This document shows positions 60,801 to 64,000 of a stretch of 64,000 bases of DNA, piece after piece. The stretch is from UBA4742 sp963785815. GTDB lineage: Bacteria > Actinomycetota > Acidimicrobiia > Acidimicrobiales > Acidimicrobilacustridaceae. A model generated the notes under the pieces. The model was not told the DNA's origin, searched no databases, and saw nothing but the letters and a program-made list of their open reading frames with translations. The position numbers and the translations under genes were made by a program. Each line of letters begins with the position of its first letter. Positions within the stretch are counted from its first letter, which is position 1. The stretch lies in contig CAWAWN010000003.1 in NCBI GenBank assembly GCA_963785815.1, positions 806,001-870,000 on the forward strand, read 5' to 3'.

Positions 60801-62144
60801 TCAGGCGGTGCGCTGGGCGACGAAGCGCTGACGGCATCCGTCCGAGCAGAAGTAGGTGGTGACACCGTCGTGGACGTCGACCGCCGGGGCGTCCGCCGTG
60901 CGCACCTGCATGCCGCAGGTGGGATCGGTGGCGTAGCCCTGGCCACCTCCCAGCTCGTGGCGGTGCCGGGCCAGCCACACCAGCCCCGCCGCCACCCCGA
61001 GGAACAGCACGTTGAGCAGGGTCGTCGTGTTCCACCCCAGGTGCTCGGGCACCACCACCTGAGGCCGCTCGGAGGGGATCCAACCGAACAGGGCGAAGAT
61101 GCCTTCGACGGCCAGGCCCGCCGCCACCATGACGACGTAGAACACAGCCACCAGGCGCACGGTCAGGCGGCCGCCGTAGTAGCGCCGGTAGATGAGGATC
61201 AGGGGCAACGCCAGCAGGTCGGCGAACAGGAAGCTGATGACGCCACCGAAGCTGATCCCGCCGTGCCACAGGGCGGCGGCCATGGGCACGTTGCCGATCG
61301 AGCACACGAAGCTGAGGCAGGCGATGATCGGCCCGACCATGGCGTTCTCGAGGCTGGTCCAGAAGCCGTGGCCGCTGACGAACAGGGCGTTCCACCAGTC
61401 CATGGGCACGAGCACGGTCAGGAAGCCGGCCACCAGGAAGCCGATCAGGATCTCGCGTCGGACCATGCGCAGGTCGGCCATGGTGTAGGCGGCGGCGTCG
61501 GACCAGCCGGCCTTCGAGCCCATCTTGGTGCGCCAGCCCTGGGCGTCGAGCTCGGCCTGGCGAGCCTCCGACACCCCGTCCATGGCCGCGTGGTCGTGGT
61601 CGTCGTGGCCGTCGTGGTCGTCGTGCCCGTCGGGGGGCGCGAGCGGGACCGCGTCGGGGTTGGCCGCGGCCTGGAGGCGACGCCTGGCAGCGGTCACGAG
61701 TGGGCCGCGCAGCACGACCGATCCCATCAGCACCAGCAGCACGATCATGATCGGGCCGCCCACGAACTCGGCGGCCGCGAACGACCAGCCCATGAGCACG
61801 ACCAGCACGATGCCGAGCTCGAGCACCAGGTTGGTGGAGGCGAACATGAACACCAGGGCCGACACCAGGTCGGATCCCTTCTGGAACAACGACTTGGCCA
61901 TGGCCGACGCGGCGTAGGAGCAGCTGGACGACACCATCCCGAACCCCGAGGCCTTGACCACGGCCATCGGGCGGTGGTCGCCCAGCGTGTGCTGCATCTG
62001 GTTGGTCGACACGAAGGCCTGCACCGCTCCCGACAGGGTGAACCCCAGGATGAGCGCCCAGAGGGTCTCCCAGAACATGAAGAACGCCTCGCGGAGGCTC
62101 TGCCCGATGGTGGACAGCGAGAGGGTGGCGAACAGCGTGGTCAC
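60801..62144 (-). CDS. ArsP/SO_0444-type metal efflux permease with C-terminal YHS domain
   Basis: 447 residues of the DUF318/ArsP_1 permease family: two halves of TM helices with conserved SSSCSYAASAMAKSLF and SFVCSIGNVPMAAALW cysteine motifs, a His/Asp-rich cytoplasmic loop (about 190-210) and a C-terminal YHS domain with CGM and FCSDGC. It should export a soft metal or organo-metalloid. GTG overlaps the CsoR stop, so copper or a related ion is the likely substrate. Confidence 0.9.
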   Translation of the reverse strand: MTTLFATLSLSTIGQSLREAFFMFWETLWALILGFTLSGAVQAFVSTNQMQHTLGDHRPMAVVKASGFGMVSSSCSYAASAMAKSLFQKGSDLVSALVFMFASTNLVLELGIVLVVLMGWSFAAAEFVGGPIMIVLLVLMGSVVLRGPLVTAARRRLQAAANPDAVPLAPPDGHDDHDGHDDHDHAAMDGVSEARQAELDAQGWRTKMGSKAGWSDAAAYTMADLRMVRREILIGFLVAGFLTVLVPMDWWNALFVSGHGFWTSLENAMVGPIIACLSFVCSIGNVPMAAALWHGGISFGGVISFLFADLLALPLILIYRRYYGGRLTVRLVAVFYVVMVAAGLAVEGIFALFGWIPSERPQVVVPEHLGWNTTTLLNVLFLGVAAGLVWLARHRHELGGGQGYATDPTCGMQVRTADAPAVDVHDGVTTYFCSDGCRQRFVAQRTA

Positions 62145-62422
62145 GACCTGACCAGGCGGGCCACCGCGGCCGAGGCCTCGGCCAACTTGTCGGCGGCGTC
62201 GTCGCCCCCGGCGTCGATGGCGTCGCGCACGCAGTGGGCCATGTGCTGGTCGAGCAGCTCGAGGGCCACGGCCTGCAGGGCCCGGGTGACGGCCGAGACC
62301 TGGTCGAGCACGTCGATGCAGTACTTGTCCTCGTCGATCATCCGCTGCAGGCCCCGCACCTGGCCTTCGATGCGCTTGAGCCGTCGTTGGATGGCGACCT
62401 TGTCGTCGTGGTAGCCGACCAT
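62141..62422 (-). CDS. csoR: CsoR family metal-sensing repressor
   Basis: 93-residue four-helix repressor. KRIEGQVRGLQRMI is the N-terminal signature. The ligands appear as Cys in DKYCIDVL and the His/Cys of HMAHCV, the C-H-C set of copper-sensing members. AGGAGG precedes ATG 62422. It lies in an operon with the permease and has a matching G-tract operator upstream. Confidence 0.94.
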   Translation of the reverse strand: MVGYHDDKVAIQRRLKRIEGQVRGLQRMIDEDKYCIDVLDQVSAVTRALQAVALELLDQHMAHCVRDAIDAGGDDAADKLAEASAAVARLVRS

Positions 62423-62694
62423 GCCTGCCTCCTGGATCGTGGGACCTGGCGTCGCTCGTACCCCTAGGGGGTATCATCAGACTACCGACCCGCCAGGCCG
62501 GCGACACCGGGACAGCTCAGGTCGTCGCGGGTGAGCGGTCTTCTGTCGGTATCCGGCACCCTCATGGTGGCCGGTGTCGAGGGCGTGCTGGTGGAGCACC
62601 TGGGGATGGACGACCCCCGGGTGAGGCAGCTGTCGGGCATAGCCTGACCGCCACCGCGACGACCGCCCGAGTTCCGGGTGCGAGGAGGCCAGAG
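62423..62694 (+). other. 272-bp intergenic region
   Basis: Holds the CsoR operator. On the plus strand a 38-codon frame starts at GTG 62531 and ends at 62647 (contains GTLMVAGVEGVLVEHLG). It has no clear ribosome site and no recognised family, so I leave it unannotated as a gene. Confidence 0.4.
62459..62473 (-). promoter_or_regulatory. CsoR operator
   Basis: TACCCC-TAG-GGGGTA, the C/G-tract dyad typical of CsoR boxes, about 36 bp before the csoR start. Confidence 0.75.
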
Positions 62695-63489
62695 GTGCAG
62701 ATCGACGGTTCCAAGATCCTGTTGACCGGCGCGTCGTCGGGCATCGGCGCGGCGCTCGCCCCCCTGCTGGCCGAGCGCGGCGCCACCGTCGCCATCGCCG
62801 CCCGCCGGCCCGACCGCCTGGCCGCCACGCTGGCCGCCTGTCAGGTCCACCGCCCCGACTCGGCCATGTGGGCCGTCGACCTGTCCGACGTCGACGCCGC
62901 CGTGGCCCTGGTCGACCAGGCCTGGGAGGCGCTGGACGGGCTCGACTGCCTGATCAACAACGCGGCCACCGGCAAGCGCAAGGTGCTCACCCACCACACG
63001 GCCGCCGACGTCGACGACGTGATGCGCACCAACTTCACGTCGCCCATCCGCATGAACCTGGCCGTGCTGCCCCGGATGCTCGAGCGTGGCTCGGGCGCCA
63101 TCGTCAACGTGGCCAGCGGAGGGGGCCGGTTCGGGATCGCCCACGAGTCGATGTACTGCGCCTCCAAGTTCGCCATGAGCGGGTGGAGCGAGGTGGCCGC
63201 GGCCGACCTTGCCGACACGCCCATCGAGGTGAAGCTCATCCAACCCGGGGCGGTGGCCACCGAGATCTGGGACCAGCGCGACGGCGAGCTGGCCGGCCTG
63301 CCCGGCGCCGAGTTCGTCACCCCCGAGGTGTGCGCCGCCGGTATCGCCGCCGCCCTCGAGACCGAGGGATTCGAGTTCTACGTGCCCGCCGACCTGGAGG
63401 CGATCGTCGCGTCGAAGAACGCTGACGTCGCCGGGTGGGTCGACATGATGGCGGCCATCGGCCGCATGGAGGACGCGCCCGCCCCCTGA
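62695..63489 (+). CDS. SDR family oxidoreductase
   Basis: 264 residues: TGASSGIG near 15-22, NNAA, VNVASGGGRF and catalytic YCASKFA. GTG 62695 preceded by GAGGAGG. Non-consensus NNAAT and the absence of a C-terminal dinucleotide tail leave the substrate open. Converges on the APS kinase gene. Confidence 0.92.
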   Translation: MQIDGSKILLTGASSGIGAALAPLLAERGATVAIAARRPDRLAATLAACQVHRPDSAMWAVDLSDVDAAVALVDQAWEALDGLDCLINNAATGKRKVLTHHTAADVDDVMRTNFTSPIRMNLAVLPRMLERGSGAIVNVASGGGRFGIAHESMYCASKFAMSGWSEVAAADLADTPIEVKLIQPGAVATEIWDQRDGELAGLPGAEFVTPEVCAAGIAAALETEGFEFYVPADLEAIVASKNADVAGWVDMMAAIGRMEDAPAP

Positions 63490-63506
63490 CGCCGGTTGGT
63501 GGTGGG

Positions 63507-64000
63507 TCAGGGGATGAGGCGGGAGCCGACCAGGTACTCCATGATCTGGCCGACCGCGTCGTCCACGCTGAGGTGGGTGGTGTCCAGGGTCAGCTCGGCG
63601 TCGGTCGGCTCCTCGTAGGGATCCGAGATGCCGGTGAACTCGGGGATCACCCCGGCCCGGGCCTTGGCGTAGAGGCCCTTGCGGTCACGGGCCTCGCACA
63701 CCTCCAGCGGCGTGGACACGTGCACCAGCACGAAGGTGCCCGCCTCGTCCACCATGGCCCGGACGTCGCGGCGCAACTGGTCGTAGGGCGCGATCGGGGC
63801 GCAGATGGCGATGCCGCCGGCCCGGCTGATCTCGGCAGCCACGAAGCCGATGCGGCGGATGTTCAGGTTGCGGTGCTCGCGGGAGAAGCCCAGCTCGGAC
63901 GACAGGTGGTGGCGCACCCGATCACCGTCGAGCAGGGTGACCGAGCGCGGGTCGCGCTCGGCCAGGCGGGCGGCCAGGGCCTGGGCCACCGTCGACTTCC
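63507..64000 (-). CDS. cysC: adenylyl-sulfate kinase (domain), 5' end outside window
   Basis: C-terminal 164 residues visible. The frame continues through the right edge, where GKST of the P-loop is just entering. DGDRVRHHLSSELGFS, HRNLNIRRIGFVAAEI, CAPIAPYDQ, and the long KGLYAKARAGVIPEFTGISDPYEEP block are APS-kinase signatures. It phosphorylates APS to PAPS, the donor for the sulfotransferase at 38826. Sequence style matches C-terminal kinase domains of bifunctional sulfurylase/kinase proteins; whether a sulfurylase precedes it cannot be seen. Confidence 0.93.
   Translation of the reverse strand, partial: KSTVAQALAARLAERDPRSVTLLDGDRVRHHLSSELGFSREHRNLNIRRIGFVAAEISRAGGIAICAPIAPYDQLRRDVRAMVDEAGTFVLVHVSTPLEVCEARDRKGLYAKARAGVIPEFTGISDPYEEPTDAELTLDTTHLSVDDAVGQIMEYLVGSRLIP

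Overview
The window is very GC-rich, gene-dense DNA that looks like a chromosomal segment of an uncultured or little-studied actinomycete, most likely class Acidimicrobiia. The grounds are the base composition, frequent GTG starts, 4-bp ATGA/GTGA gene overlaps, an F420-type LLM oxidoreductase, a MoxR-DUF58-transglutaminase operon, an L,D-transpeptidase, NagB, CsoR, and many leaderless promoters (TANNNT 6-7 nt before ATG/GTG). I saw no transposase, integrase, phage gene, rRNA, tRNA or CRISPR array, and no gap between genes exceeds 300 bp. About 60 protein genes are supported; one (a GT8 glycosyltransferase) is broken by a frameshift and two run off the window ends. || Layout. 1-9.9 kb: lipid/xenobiotic-type catabolism (P450, SDR, LLM oxidoreductase, zinc-less MDR reductase, acyl-CoA synthetase, DUF35 + thiolase pair, aldo/keto reductase, PPOX flavoprotein, DinB). 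9.9-21.6 kb: cell envelope and secreted proteins (an L,D-transpeptidase with an odd two-TM N-terminus, cold-shock protein, MoxR-DUF58-TgpA operon, four secreted or lipid-anchored proteins including a tandem-LCCL lipoprotein). 21.6-26.0 kb: a four-gene operon joining two alpha/beta hydrolases, a membrane-embedded Mur ligase and a Ddl-like ATP-grasp ligase. 26.0-34.6 kb: GT8 pseudogene, ArnT-like GT39, a lipoprotein/CPBP/solute-binding operon, CtaG and SCO for cytochrome oxidase assembly. 34.8-40.8 kb: single metabolic genes including a sulfotransferase. 40.95-45.26 kb: a five-gene fully overlapping operon encoding PqqD-like, HPr-kinase-like, two GT2 and one nucleotidyltransferase protein. 45.3-49.6 kb: NagB, aldo/keto reductase, GntR-controlled ABC exporter. 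49.6-60.7 kb: GH4 - dehydrogenase - SDR followed by a branched-chain-type ABC importer packed into fusion proteins (MFS+LivF; LivH+LivM+LivG), a binding protein and an esterase. 60.8-64 kb: CsoR-controlled metal efflux permease, SDR, and the end of an APS kinase that could supply PAPS to the sulfotransferase. || The best candidate for an undescribed system is the PqqD/HprK-like/GT2/GT2/nucleotidyltransferase operon. Its PqqD protein carries, fused behind the RRE-like domain, a YxxP leader-like segment and a short acidic tail ending near Gly-Trp-Pro, which suggests a self-contained peptide-modification system. Other points of note are a family of dispersed ~50-bp palindromic elements at gene borders (some next to promoters), a 114-bp two-copy structured repeat, a 33-bp tandem repeat that triplicates a start codon, and an 18-bp perfect hairpin inside the start of an SDR gene.
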